Assembly (NCBI RefSeq): GCF_012911975.1
Contig: NZ_SMDQ01000034.1
Span: forward strand, 1 to 57,752
DNA: 57,752 nucleotides
Source: Nodosilinea sp. P-1105
GTDB taxonomy: Bacteria > Cyanobacteriota > Cyanobacteriia > Phormidesmidales > Phormidesmidaceae
Direction: 5' to 3'
Positions 16,386 through 25,767 of this stretch are shown here, in pieces (positions within the stretch are counted from its first letter, which is position 1; each line of letters begins with the position of its first letter). Below the pieces are notes generated by a model. That model made no database searches, was not told the DNA's origin, and saw nothing but the letters and a program-made list of their open reading frames with translations. A program made the position numbers and the translations under genes.

Positions 16386-17471
16386 TCACCGTCTCGAAAA
16401 TACGAGATCGGCAAATAGCTGTTTGCGAAGCTGCCAGGTATCGCCATGATCGAGGTGGGCCAGCCAACTTTGAATAGACTGATCCAACTCTTTGAAGTTA
16501 ATCTTACCGCTGGCATAGTCAGCCTGGAGCTGCTTTAGCCTACGTCTGCCCCGGCGCAGGTTTTCGCGGCGTACTCGAATGCGCACATCCTTGGGAAAGG
16601 TGTCGCCGACGGGGAGCACTCGAAATCCCAGGAAGTTCGCTCCGTAGCGAGTTTCAAAGAGCTGACTTTTGACTGGATGAATCCGCAGCCTGAGTTCTGC
16701 CAGGTAGTCTTCTACGGCCAGACGGGCATCTGTAAGAAAACTACAGTCAGAGCTGAACAGGGCAAAGTCATCCACGTAGCGGAGGTACTTTTTGACCTTG
16801 AGCTGCTCTTTGACAAAGTGGTCAAAGCCGTTGAGATAGACATTCGCAAAGAACTGGCTGGTGAGGTTGCCAATGGGCAAGCCCCGCCGCCGCTGGAGAA
16901 CGGTCAGCAGATCATCTCCTGGGAACAGCTCATGAACGGGCATCTGCTCATTACTGTTATCGATGATGCAGTCAATCAGCCAGAGGGTGTCTGAGCACTT
17001 GATTTTACGGCGTATCAAACCTTTGAGGATTTCAAGATCAATACTGGGAAAATATTTCTGGATGTCGCACTGGAGCACGTAGGGCGTTGTCCGCATGAAG
17101 TCGATAAACCGGCCCAAAGCACGATGGGTACCATAACCGCTCCGGTTGGCGTAGGAGTCATCAATAAAGGTGCGCTCGAAGATGGGCTGAATGATATTGC
17201 AGAGGGCATGGTGGACCACCCGATCCCGGTAGGGGGCCGCAGAAATCATCCGCAGCTTGGGATCATAGATTTCAAAAGTGGTGTAGCCACCGGGCTTGTA
17301 GGTTTTTGACGTTAGTTCTCGTTGCAGAGCCAGTAATTCAGTTTCGCGGTGGTAATTGAACCGTAAGACGCTGGCCTGCATCCGCTTGCCCCGTTGTGCA
17401 TTACGAGCCGCTAACAGCAGGTTCTCAAAATCGGTTATTTGAGGCCAGAGGTTGCCATGTCGCTTGACCAT
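16386..17471 (-). CDS. DGR-type reverse transcriptase
   Basis: 361 aa. Polymerase motif A is [11 protein letters not shown] (residues 135-145) and the catalytic YVDD is at 232-235. Motif 4 reads [18 protein letters not shown] (198-214): the [I/L/V]GNxxSQ version distinguishes DGR and related retron/group II-like RTs and is linked to low fidelity at adenines. The C-terminal basic segment ([15 protein letters not shown]) resembles the RT thumb. It starts 2 nt after the avd stop and ends just before the TR, the compact order avd-RT-TR. Role: copies TR RNA into adenine-mutagenised cDNA that replaces VR1 or VR2. Confidence 0.95.
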   Translation of the reverse strand: MVKRHGNLWPQITDFENLLLAARNAQRGKRMQASVLRFNYHRETELLALQRELTSKTYKPGGYTTFEIYDPKLRMISAAPYRDRVVHHALCNIIQPIFERTFIDDSYANRSGYGTHRALGRFIDFMRTTPYVLQCDIQKYFPSIDLEILKGLIRRKIKCSDTLWLIDCIIDNSNEQMPVHELFPGDDLLTVLQRRRGLPIGNLTSQFFANVYLNGFDHFVKEQLKVKKYLRYVDDFALFSSDCSFLTDARLAVEDYLAELRLRIHPVKSQLFETRYGANFLGFRVLPVGDTFPKDVRIRVRRENLRRGRRRLKQLQADYASGKINFKELDQSIQSWLAHLDHGDTWQLRKQLFADLVFSRR

Positions 17472-17473
17472 AG

Positions 17474-17830
17474 CTAGGCATTAGCAATCGACTTCTGGTG
17501 CTGCTGCCGCATCCAGCCACCCAATTCTTGACCAATGCCGTCGATCAACTGGCTAACATATTTGTACCGCTGGGCCGACATAAGTTCAAACTCAAGTAGC
17601 AGCCGGGTTTGGTGGCGCAGCAAATCGAGGCGACCATTGAGAGCCTTAAGCTGGGGCAGCTTGTCGCTGCTGTAGCGGGCCAGGATCAGCCCTTCTAACA
17701 GGTCGTAGAGGCCGGTGATGATCCGGTCCCCCAGCAAAAACTTATGCTCGCGGGGCAGCTTGTTGAGAATGGGCACGTACCACTTCACCAAATCGTAGGT
17801 TTTTTGGACGATAGGTAACTCTCGTTTCAT
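17474..17830 (-). CDS. avd: DGR accessory variability determinant (Avd-like four-helix protein)
   Basis: 118 aa from the ATG at 17830 ([22 protein letters not shown]); eight codons of open frame upstream are probably not used, since AAAGG lies just before this start. The pattern of four amphipathic helices with [14 protein letters not shown] and [20 protein letters not shown] is that of bacterial Avd/S23-like proteins, which form a pentameric barrel and bind the RT and TR RNA. It is rich in Lys and Arg. Essential for mutagenic retrohoming in the studied Bordetella system. It starts 74 bp after the end of target gene 2, and the RT follows after 2 nt. Confidence 0.9.
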   Translation of the reverse strand: MKRELPIVQKTYDLVKWYVPILNKLPREHKFLLGDRIITGLYDLLEGLILARYSSDKLPQLKALNGRLDLLRHQTRLLLEFELMSAQRYKYVSQLIDGIGQELGGWMRQQHQKSIANA

Positions 17831-17903
17831 GGCCTTTAGAGATAATGAACACATGTACTATAGTCAAGCTCGCCAGAGGGCAAAAGGGCAAAAGGGAAGA
17901 GGG

Positions 17904-20561
17904 CTACCTCGCGCCGCCGCACACCACCCGAAAACCAACGAGGTTGTTGATGCCGACGGGCGCGTACCCGAAACGGAGCGCCGACCGGCAGCTCACAGGA
18001 ATGTAGAACCAGGAACCGCCCCGCAGAACGCGACGATCCTCAGCATCATCATCATGGGCTAGCCAGGCACTGCCATCGGCAGGGGCTCCCTCATAACTCT
18101 CATGCCACCAGTCCTGGCACCACTCCCAGACATTGCCATGCATGTCGTACAGGCCAAAGGCATTGGCAGGGAAACTACCGACATCGGTTGTCTCTTCTCG
18201 ATACTCTCCATGGGGGCCATCGCCGTAGGCTCCTGAATAGGTCTTCTCTCCAGTTTTCCAATCCGTTCCCTGATAGTTAGCCAAATCAGTTGTAATCGTT
18301 TCCCCAAAGTGGAATGGAGTCGTGGTTCCAGCCCGACAGGCATATTCCCACTCAGCCTCGCTGGGTAAACGGTAGCTGCGACCTGTGTGTTGACTGAGAC
18401 GGGCACAAAACTCTACCGCATCATGCCAAGAAACCTTCTCTACTGGACGATTATCCCCTGTGAACCTCGATGGGTCTGGCTCTAGCTCACGCTCCACCTG
18501 GGGCATTGCCGCCACCGCTCGCCACTGAGCCTGGGTAATGGGGTACTTAGCCATAAAGAAGGACTCTGCAAAAGTTACCTCATGCTGTGGCCCTTCATCG
18601 GCTGAACGGCCTTCCTCATCTTCAGGAGAGCCCATGGAAAAGGCTCCTGGGGGAATAAGCACCATAGCCAGGTCTATTCCCTGACCTAAGTCTTCAATAA
18701 ACTGCTGTGCATTCCGTGAGCGACGCTGGACCAGCAGTTGAGACTGGCCAGGCTGCACCTGCAAAGTCGCAGTTTCAAATTCAAATGAATGCAGTTCATC
18801 CCTAGATTCCCCTAAGTCTGCCTCTGGGGTCGGCTCTGGAGACTGTTCAAAAGACAGGCTAGCTTCCCTAAAGGTGAAGGTTTGCAGCAGCGGATAAAGA
18901 TTATTAGGATCGGGTTCAGGTGACGGGGGGGCCACCTTGGGCTGGGTACTGAGCTGAGCTGAGAGGGCTGCGTACTCACCACCCATCCGCTCCAGGGTTT
19001 GGGCAGCAATTTCTGCAAAGGGAATCACCAGGTCTTCTGCCTCTGGATCACCCTGGAAATCAAACCTTAACAAGGCATCAAAGGTTTTAATACTGCGTCC
19101 CAGACGTTCCGCAATATAACCTGACACCGCGTTCAGCACAGACACCGTAACTGAGCGGGTTACAGCATCTGACAATATGGTGCGCACACCGGGGGCAAAA
19201 TCAAACTGTAGGTTTTGAGGGTTCCCTGGCACAGTTCTAGCTTGCATCAGCCCGCCCATAAAGACTTCGGCGACATGCACTGGCCCAGCCTTAGGTAAAA
19301 GCGTTTGCCGGATTAAATCTACAATCGGTGGACTTACGGGAGCCACTGACATCAGCTCGGCCAGCTTTTGAGCTATTCCTGATGCAGTTGTTCTAAAACT
19401 CTGGACCAGATCTTTAGCATCAAGCGCTTCAGGATGCCTAGTTTCCTCCCCATCTACGGAGGTTTGTAGCGCCCCGATCGTCTGTAAATCAAACTGATAC
19501 CCGATAGTTCGAGTTTCACCACTACCGGCCACCACTTTGGCCCACTGCTTGAGGGGGTTGGCTTCCAGTGTCACCACTGGTATGGTCATGGGTTGCTCTG
19601 GACTACCCAACAACTGCTGCAACAACGGTGATTGGGGTTGGGCATTCAGCTTGGCCGTGGTGGTTCCCGCTTCTAGCGCACTTAACCACACTGGAGCGCC
19701 CTGAACCAAAGCACTCTGAGCCCAGAGACGCTGGGGTAATAATTGAATTACCGTCGTCGGTGCTTGTTGACAGCAGCGACTTAACCAGGCCAAAAGCGCT
19801 CTAGAGTGCCAGGCCGACGAGGTACAGTCACTCAGCAGTAAAATCAGTCGCCGCCCCGCAGGGTCAAAGAGTTGTCTGGCCCTGGCCGGTCGTCGAGCGT
19901 AAACTGGGTCTCGCCAGTTTGGGAATAGTTTAGGGACTTGGTCAGCTTCGGTTTGCAGTCGCCAGGTGGTGACTCGACGAAATGCCCCCTGTCGTTCTAG
20001 CAGGGTTTGAAATTCGGAGATGGTCTCTTTCCACAGGGGCAGCGATTCTGTATCTTCCACCACTAGGGCAACATCCAACCACCGCTCTGAGGCCGGTTTT
20101 AGCACCGGCGACCAGATCCGCTGATCGGCAATGCGTTCTATGGTTGCATCTTCATCAACCTCTAATTGACCAACCGCTGGAACCTTTTTACGTAGGGGGC
20201 GTAGAGCTCGGGCTAAGTCCAATCGAATCCGTAGGGCTGGGGCCGCTGGGGCCTTAATGGGAATACCAGTATCGTCGCGCGAGCCTTGAGCTGATCTGGA
20301 CGGCAGTGAGAGTTGGCCTGGGTCAGTTTCCTCCTGGCCCTGATCATCCTCCACAAATTCTTCGCGGATATTGCGCTGGGCTGCGCCAGTCGTCTGATCA
20401 GCCTTATCCTGCTGGCGATCGCTACCGGATAAATTTCCCATGTGCCGGGCTAGCCACAGGGCATCGGCTATGTCTTCGGCTCCAAAGTCTACCCCGGCCT
20501 GTTTCAGCACAGTTGCTAACCCTGCAACATCGTCAACCTTAGGACGACTACCCGGTCTCAT
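17904..20561 (-). CDS. DGR target protein 2: SAV_2336-like / vWA-like / FGE-domain protein
   Basis: 885 aa. The N-terminal region (about 1-150; MRPGSRPKVDDVAGLATVLKQAG, then RIRLDLARALRPLRKKVPAV) and the next 250 residues match SAV_2336 N-terminal-type proteins. Two strand motifs in the middle, DVALVVEDTESLPLW (163-177) and LILLLSDCTSSAW, look like a von Willebrand factor A fold with a degenerate metal site. From about residue 640 the protein is an FGE-sulfatase domain nearly identical to target 1, ending in the DGR variable region (last 40 codons). It starts 5 nt after the MoxR gene stop and is the third gene of the VMAP-MoxR operon. Such vWA/MoxR/VMAP sets are predicted NTP-dependent conflict systems; here the recognition end is diversifiable. 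Confidence 0.88.
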   Translation of the reverse strand: MRPGSRPKVDDVAGLATVLKQAGVDFGAEDIADALWLARHMGNLSGSDRQQDKADQTTGAAQRNIREEFVEDDQGQEETDPGQLSLPSRSAQGSRDDTGIPIKAPAAPALRIRLDLARALRPLRKKVPAVGQLEVDEDATIERIADQRIWSPVLKPASERWLDVALVVEDTESLPLWKETISEFQTLLERQGAFRRVTTWRLQTEADQVPKLFPNWRDPVYARRPARARQLFDPAGRRLILLLSDCTSSAWHSRALLAWLSRCCQQAPTTVIQLLPQRLWAQSALVQGAPVWLSALEAGTTTAKLNAQPQSPLLQQLLGSPEQPMTIPVVTLEANPLKQWAKVVAGSGETRTIGYQFDLQTIGALQTSVDGEETRHPEALDAKDLVQSFRTTASGIAQKLAELMSVAPVSPPIVDLIRQTLLPKAGPVHVAEVFMGGLMQARTVPGNPQNLQFDFAPGVRTILSDAVTRSVTVSVLNAVSGYIAERLGRSIKTFDALLRFDFQGDPEAEDLVIPFAEIAAQTLERMGGEYAALSAQLSTQPKVAPPSPEPDPNNLYPLLQTFTFREASLSFEQSPEPTPEADLGESRDELHSFEFETATLQVQPGQSQLLVQRRSRNAQQFIEDLGQGIDLAMVLIPPGAFSMGSPEDEEGRSADEGPQHEVTFAESFFMAKYPITQAQWRAVAAMPQVERELEPDPSRFTGDNRPVEKVSWHDAVEFCARLSQHTGRSYRLPSEAEWEYACRAGTTTPFHFGETITTDLANYQGTDWKTGEKTYSGAYGDGPHGEYREETTDVGSFPANAFGLYDMHGNVWEWCQDWWHESYEGAPADGSAWLAHDDDAEDRRVLRGGSWFYIPVSCRSALRFGYAPVGINNLVGFRVVCGGAR
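17908..18026 (-). repeat. DGR variable region VR2
   Basis: 119-bp homologue of the TR, ungapped, at the 3' end of the 885-codon target gene. It differs from the TR at 17 positions, all at template adenines (coding strand), and from VR1 at most of the same codons. About 45 bp downstream of both VRs are also nearly identical (AGAGGGCAA.AGGGCAAAAGG on the plus strand), which may be part of the retrohoming target. Confidence 0.93.
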
Positions 20562-20566
20562 ATGAC

Positions 20567-21601
20567 CTAGTCCTCAGTGCTCGACAAGTATTTCATCAGG
20601 GCCTTCACCAGCTTATCTTTGGTCTCCTGCTCAGGTACTCGCTCACGGGTAACGAAGTAAATGGCATTCAGCAGTTGGTCGGTGGAGAGATCACCATCTT
20701 TGCTACGCTTCACAAATTGATCAATTAGGTCGCTGGCCTCATCGACCTTGGCTTTCTCGGTCAAGTCATCCTTGAGATGAGCCTCGACAATTTTCTTCAG
20801 CCGTTCGGGTTTCGGGTCTCCCATGTTCAGCCGCAGGCAGCGCCGCAAAAAGGCTGGGGGAAAGTCACGCTCTCCATTACTGGTCATCACCACAAAGGGA
20901 AAAGCCCCACAGCGAAAGCGCCCCGTTTTCGTCTCGACCCACTGTAATTCATCATCTTCGGTGTAGGCCGTGCGTACCCGGACAGGGTCTTCAGCTTTTT
21001 TCAGTTCCTCTGCCATACGGACAATCTCTGGGATCTCGAACTCTCCATCCTCAAAAAGATGGAGCAGGTCATTCGGTAGGTCGATATCACTCTTATCGAT
21101 CTCATCGATGAGCAGTACTCGGGGACGTTTGGGGTGATCGGTTGGGAGTAAAGCTGTTCCCAAAGGGCCAAGGGTGATGTAACTGCCAATCGGCTTCTCG
21201 CGTCCGAGCTGGACGTCTTGAAGGCGGGCGATCGCGTCGTAGCTGTACAGTCCATCCTTACGGGTGGTGCGAGTGGTAATGGGCCAGTAGAGAACTTCTC
21301 CCAGATTTAGCTCATAGGCCACGGCATAGGCCAGAGAAGTTTTACCGGTGCCCGGTTTCCCAGTTACCAGCAGTGGACGGCGCAGGTACAGCGCTGCATT
21401 AACCATATCCAGCTCATCCTCAGTAGCCTGGAAGGTTGCTCCCCGCTGTTGCTGCTTCAGCTTGGCGACAGATTGCTTGGCGGCAGCGGCTGTACCGAAG
21501 GGCCGCCAACTAGGAGGATCGGGCAACCGCTCAGCAATGTAGTTCGGGTCCTGCTGGGGAGTGCGAGTTCCTTGAAAAATACGCCAGGTAGAATCTGTCA
21601 T
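20567..21601 (-). CDS. MoxR-family AAA+ ATPase
   Basis: 344 aa from the ATG at 21601, whose ATGA overlaps the stop of the VMAP gene. Walker A GKPGTGKT is at 81-88, Walker B LLIDEID at 163-169, sensor 1 MTSNGERDFP (239-248) and the arginine finger region FLRRCLRLNM (251-260). This is the MoxR branch of AAA+ proteins, chaperone-like ATPases that work with vWA proteins. Its position between a VMAP gene and a vWA-like/FGE gene, all overlapping or almost touching, defines a ternary conflict-type system in which this protein is the NTP-driven switch. Confidence 0.93.
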   Translation of the reverse strand: MTDSTWRIFQGTRTPQQDPNYIAERLPDPPSWRPFGTAAAAKQSVAKLKQQQRGATFQATEDELDMVNAALYLRRPLLVTGKPGTGKTSLAYAVAYELNLGEVLYWPITTRTTRKDGLYSYDAIARLQDVQLGREKPIGSYITLGPLGTALLPTDHPKRPRVLLIDEIDKSDIDLPNDLLHLFEDGEFEIPEIVRMAEELKKAEDPVRVRTAYTEDDELQWVETKTGRFRCGAFPFVVMTSNGERDFPPAFLRRCLRLNMGDPKPERLKKIVEAHLKDDLTEKAKVDEASDLIDQFVKRSKDGDLSTDQLLNAIYFVTRERVPEQETKDKLVKALMKYLSSTED

Positions 21602-23028
21602 GGCCGAGGCATTCTGAGTGATGGTTTGAGCGGTGGAATGAGATTGGGATTTTCCCACAGGCAAGAAAGGTGGTGACCAATGTGAGCTGTTTCATCGGCA
21701 ACAGCCATGGCGGCTGAGCGCCACAGCTTCACTACCTCTGGCAGCGTAGCACTCGTACAGGTGAGTACTCTGTCGAGTTCATTAGTGGCACAGACTGTTT
21801 CAGCCAATTGGTCATTTCTGAGCCAAAGAGCAGCCGGTGTCCCTGTCGCAATTAAAGTGCCAAAGAGCCTTTCATATCCACTGTCGTCGTAGACTTTGGA
21901 CATCTTTAGCCCCACACTGGTCGGTCGGTTTAGCCGCTCAAACAGTTCCGTCGCCAAAGGCAGGTCATCAGCCAATACAAAGGCCCCACAAACCCCTTCA
22001 GCGACGGTGTCTAAGAGGGTTGACCACTTCTTCTGCCAGGGTTCCTTAAACATATTCAGGACCTTTGGCTCCAGCCGTTCAGCCATGCGGACTACACAGC
22101 GAAAACGAACTCCAACGCGAACATCCGGTAGAAACGGTGAGTCGGAGCAGTCCATGGCAGACCAGCGATCGCAGGTTTCATTCAGCCAGGCTAGCGGCAA
22201 TATCAAATGTAAGGTCAGGTCCTCGTGAGACTTTTCTAAAGTCTCACTAATACACGCCTGCACCAGCCTGGGCAAAGACTCTCGGGTGACCTGGTTTAAG
22301 AAGGGTTCCACTTCAGGTGCATCCAGCTTCTCAATACCTTTTCCACCTCGAATGTCGTACTGAGAGTCGTCTTGAATAAAGTAAGCCGACACTAATCGGC
22401 CATCCTCTACTTCCTTCTGGACATAAACCAACAGATGGGATGTCCCCCCCCTTGCTTGTTGCTCTAGGTGCTTTACCAGTAGAGGCTTTACATCAGCTAT
22501 CAGGGCATCAAAATTGCTAACCCGAGGCTTTAGCCAACCTTGTAGTGCCTCTTGTATATCTACTCTGGAATTTAAGTCAGGGAGGCTCAGCAGTGCTGCA
22601 AAACGGTCAACAGCCTCAAATAAACTATCGCCAGGTTTTACGTCTCCCAACTGGTCAAGCATTGCAGAGAGGGTTGCCGGTACTTTCGAGTTCAGCGGAC
22701 AAACCAAACGATATGCCGTCTGAATCGCCTCAGTCAGAGCTAATTCAGATCCTTGGAAAATTGGTAACAAACTCTGGGCATCGAGCTTAAACGTCCCAGG
22801 AGCAATATCGTTTAATATGCCTAAAACATTGCTTACACCAGGTCCTGTTGGCCCCCCAGCCCATTCCAATAAAGCAATGCCGCGATTTCCCTGAGCGCTC
22901 GAACCAGCGGGCAGGATACCTGGAGGAGGGTTTAGGGCAAACCGTAGCTGCTCGAATTGAGCTTCAGGCAGACCACTAATCAAACGGCTTAACTCCAGCC
23001 GCTGACGCGACGACAAGGAAAAAGTCAT
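21598..23028 (-). CDS. VMAP protein (vWA-MoxR associated) with N-terminal effector-associated domain
   Basis: 476 aa. Residues 1-75 form an effector-associated (EAD-type) adaptor domain: LPEAQFEQLRFALNPPPG, SAQGNRGIALLEWAGGPTGPG. The C-terminal half (about 200-476) has the VMAP-C signatures LTLHLILPLAWLNETCDRW, GTPAALWLR and HHLSCLWENPNLIPP. VMAP proteins lie between MoxR ATPases and vWA proteins and are predicted to transmit the signal to an effector recruited through the EAD. The same EAD occurs on the TIR protein at 39.3 kb. First gene of the three-gene operon; stop overlaps the MoxR start. Confidence 0.88.
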   Translation of the reverse strand: MTFSLSSRQRLELSRLISGLPEAQFEQLRFALNPPPGILPAGSSAQGNRGIALLEWAGGPTGPGVSNVLGILNDIAPGTFKLDAQSLLPIFQGSELALTEAIQTAYRLVCPLNSKVPATLSAMLDQLGDVKPGDSLFEAVDRFAALLSLPDLNSRVDIQEALQGWLKPRVSNFDALIADVKPLLVKHLEQQARGGTSHLLVYVQKEVEDGRLVSAYFIQDDSQYDIRGGKGIEKLDAPEVEPFLNQVTRESLPRLVQACISETLEKSHEDLTLHLILPLAWLNETCDRWSAMDCSDSPFLPDVRVGVRFRCVVRMAERLEPKVLNMFKEPWQKKWSTLLDTVAEGVCGAFVLADDLPLATELFERLNRPTSVGLKMSKVYDDSGYERLFGTLIATGTPAALWLRNDQLAETVCATNELDRVLTCTSATLPEVVKLWRSAAMAVADETAHIGHHLSCLWENPNLIPPLKPSLRMPRP

Positions 23029-23972
23029 GCGTTATCACAAGGCATACGTCATCACTGTAGGCGAAACCCACTAGCTCATTAAACTACACGCTCTTTTTGC
23101 CTGATTCCTATTAAAGCCTGTCGTCTAACTTCTATCCACCCAGCACAAAAGAAGAGAACTAGCGCCTAAAGCATCGCCCCCAGCGCTACTACCGTAACTG
23201 CTCTTGCATAAACCCCAGTACCCGCTCAAAAGCCTCACGGGTCGGATGCCCTGCCTGCCTTAACTCCAGGGTTAGAGCTGGGTGAGCCCTGGGGGATATG
23301 CCAAACGGGTTGCCCGGGCCAGAGTTGATCTCGATAGTCTCCAGGGCCTTTCCTCGCTTCCTGCACATGACGTCGTCGTCCCTCACCACCTCAGGCGTGC
23401 CCCCAAAGGTTTGGCGCAGGGTATCAAAGCGCTCCTTGGGACTGGTGCTGTCCTCAGAAAAGCGAATGGCCAACAGGGGTACCCCAGCATCAGCCCTGGC
23501 CTTTGCGGCCTCCAGGTCATCCTGGGAGACTCCCAACGCTGCCCTATGGCCCCCAGTCATACCAATGGGCAATGACGGTTGGCTGGCCACCGGAGCCAGC
23601 ACCGATTCATCTGCCATCAGAGACAGCACAAAGCCCCCGGTCAGACACATGCCAATCACCCCAACCCCCGGTCCACCACAGTCCTGGTGAGCTTTCCGGC
23701 AAAGGGCTTTAAGCCACTGGGTAATGGGGCTCGACTGATGCTTGGCAAAGCAGTAAAACTCTTGACTGATGCAGAGTTGGGCCACCAATCCCAGGGTTTT
23801 CACCACTGAGAAGGGGCGATCTGGTTGGTCAAACAAGAGAGGCATGTAGACTGTAAAGCCAGCCGCTGCAATTTGTCGCCCTAGGTCTACGCATTCAGGA
23901 ACCATGCCAGGCAACTCATGCAGCAGCACTACGGCAGGCCCAGTGCCTTTCGTATAGACAGGTCGAGATGGG

Positions 23973-25767
23973 GTAACTACTCAAAAAGTGCTGGTAGTGT
24001 CAGGATCCATAGGCTAACCCTCAGGTCGCTGTCGCCACCTGCTGCGCTGCCGCTTTAGCGCGAATCACATCCGGTAACGGTGGTATTCGGTCATCACCAT
24101 GAACACGAGAAAGGAGGTACTGCCAGAACGAGAGGCCTAATTTGCGGCAAGTTTTCTTGAGACCGACCAAGGTATCTCGGGCTTGTCGCCCTGCCTCCGA
24201 GCGCGTGGTGCCACTAATTTTGCGGCGGGTGACATATTCCCGGATATCGGTTTCTGAGGCATTGTTATGCAAGGGTAACTCGGGACAATCGAGGACCCGT
24301 AGCAACTCTGCTTTGCGGTCTCTAAACTGCTGAAGGACGATATTGAGGCTGGCATGGTGCCGATAGCAGCGTCCAAACAATTGGTCAAACCCTGCTTCTA
24401 GGTTGGCTTTGGCCTCAGCCGTAGGAGCCTGCCGATAGGCCTGCAACTGGCGGTAGTAGCGCCACAGCAGGTCTTGCATCTCAGCGATATTCTGCCGATG
24501 TTGGGCCGTGCTGCCCGCTAAGCGTCGCAACGCCCGTTCGGCATGCACCCAACACAAGCCATGGTGCAATAGATTGAATTGACCGGCCCCATCACTGAGA
24601 ATCCGCAGGTCGTCCCGAATGCCCTGGGCCAGGACACCCCCCAATAGCGCCGCCTCGGTGATGACCCGTACCGCGTTGGTACTCATAATGCCCAACCCCG
24701 ATAAGTAGGCCTGCCATGCCGTCGCCTCGGTCGCCAGCACCTGGTCTGAGAACGTCAGCGTCGCCCAGTGCTTGGCCGCTAGCCCCTGGGTCGCTAAGTA
24801 CTGCTGAGCATCGTCATTGAGGATGTAGCGGGGGTTCCGCCCCTGCAGGACCTCGAGGAAGTTGCGACGACTTTTGCTCTCTCCACTGCTGAAGTAGGCA
24901 AACCAGTCATTGCCAATCACCGTACAGTACCCATTCTTACCCTGATGCCGGGCACCGGTGTCATCGGTCTGGACATAGGTGGCGGTCTCTAAGCCAACCC
25001 GCAAGACCGACTGTTGCTCCTCGTGGAATGTCCCTTTTTCCTCGGTTAAGATGCGGTTGATTTGCCCGGTTGAAATCGCTATCCCCAGGTCACTCAACTG
25101 TTCGTAGATTAAGGGCTGCGGCACCCGACATTGGTAGTGTTGGTACAGGATGTAGCTCACTAACGTCGGGCCGTAATGACCCCCTCGATACGGTTCAGGC
25201 AATTGCCCCACGACCGTCTCCCCCGACACCGTGATGTATTCGGCTAACTGAAAGCGAATGTTCTGGCGGCTCAGCTCCAACTCTTGGACATCGTAGGTCC
25301 GGTACCCATTGAATCTCGCCCCCGCCGGTATCACGGAGGGCTGGATGATCTCCACCCGGTCGACCGCAAAGCCTGCTTTCTTGCTCCGCTTCCCCATCCC
25401 TCCTCGTTTGCCCGTCTTTCCCCCCGCCGCCGGGCTGTCATTCAGCTGACTGGCTTTCAGCTTTGGCTTCCCTTTCAGGTTCTTCTGAGCCCGCAGTTCT
25501 TCCTCTAGTTGCTTGATCCGCTCCCCTTGTTGCGCCACCTGGCCTTCCAACCGCTCAATCACCTCCTGCTGCGATTGGATCTGCTGCTGTTGCTGGCGCA
25601 CCACTTCCAGCAACCTTTCGCTCTCCGAAAGGAGCTCTGATAGAGGGACGGATTTCAGGTTCTCAAGCACTAGACTCATTCCTCTGTTAGACCAGATCTT
25701 TGTTCTCTTGACAACCCCCTTCACAGTTCCACATCCACCGTCTTACCAGCGGTTATTGAGAAGTTAC
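23973..25767 (-). mobile_element. IS66-family insertion sequence, 1795 bp, single transposase
   Basis: Bounded by direct repeats GAGATGGG (23965-23972 and 25768-25775), the 8-bp duplication expected of IS66. Terminal inverted repeats begin GTAACTACTCAA (left) and GTAACTTCTCAA (right, inverted), about 22 bp with four mismatches. It carries only the large transposase (TnpC type), like the ISBst12 subgroup, and no TnpA/TnpB. The undamaged duplication and the in-frame rejoining of the host gene imply recent insertion. Confidence 0.9.
24021..25679 (-). CDS. tnpC: IS66-type transposase (TnpC)
   Basis: 552 aa from the ATG at 25679 (MSLVLENLKSVPLSELL); a GTG 15 codons upstream is the alternative. 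A coiled coil fills residues about 15-70 (VVRQQQQQIQSQQEVIERLE), then a basic linker (RGGMGKRSKKAG) and the zinc/HTH region, then the DDE catalytic core: YVQTDDTGARHQGKNGYCTV (first Asp), LSDGAGQFNLLHHGLCWVHAERAL (second Asp and the CWVHA signature) and NNASETDIR (Glu). The C-terminal ARDTLVGLKKTCRKLGLSFWQYL is typical of the family. Appears intact and potentially active. Confidence 0.93.
   Translation of the reverse strand: MSLVLENLKSVPLSELLSESERLLEVVRQQQQQIQSQQEVIERLEGQVAQQGERIKQLEEELRAQKNLKGKPKLKASQLNDSPAAGGKTGKRGGMGKRSKKAGFAVDRVEIIQPSVIPAGARFNGYRTYDVQELELSRQNIRFQLAEYITVSGETVVGQLPEPYRGGHYGPTLVSYILYQHYQCRVPQPLIYEQLSDLGIAISTGQINRILTEEKGTFHEEQQSVLRVGLETATYVQTDDTGARHQGKNGYCTVIGNDWFAYFSSGESKSRRNFLEVLQGRNPRYILNDDAQQYLATQGLAAKHWATLTFSDQVLATEATAWQAYLSGLGIMSTNAVRVITEAALLGGVLAQGIRDDLRILSDGAGQFNLLHHGLCWVHAERALRRLAGSTAQHRQNIAEMQDLLWRYYRQLQAYRQAPTAEAKANLEAGFDQLFGRCYRHHASLNIVLQQFRDRKAELLRVLDCPELPLHNNASETDIREYVTRRKISGTTRSEAGRQARDTLVGLKKTCRKLGLSFWQYLLSRVHGDDRIPPLPDVIRAKAAAQQVATAT

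Noticed and set aside
16150..16467. 106-codon minus-strand frame ending in [10 protein letters not shown]
   Set aside because: It is the DGR template repeat read in the target frame together with part of the RT 3' end; templates are non-coding RNAs and no proper start is present.
23282..23809. Plus-strand frames opposite the DLH gene
   Set aside because: Overlapping shadows of the DLH 3' part, none with a recognisable domain.
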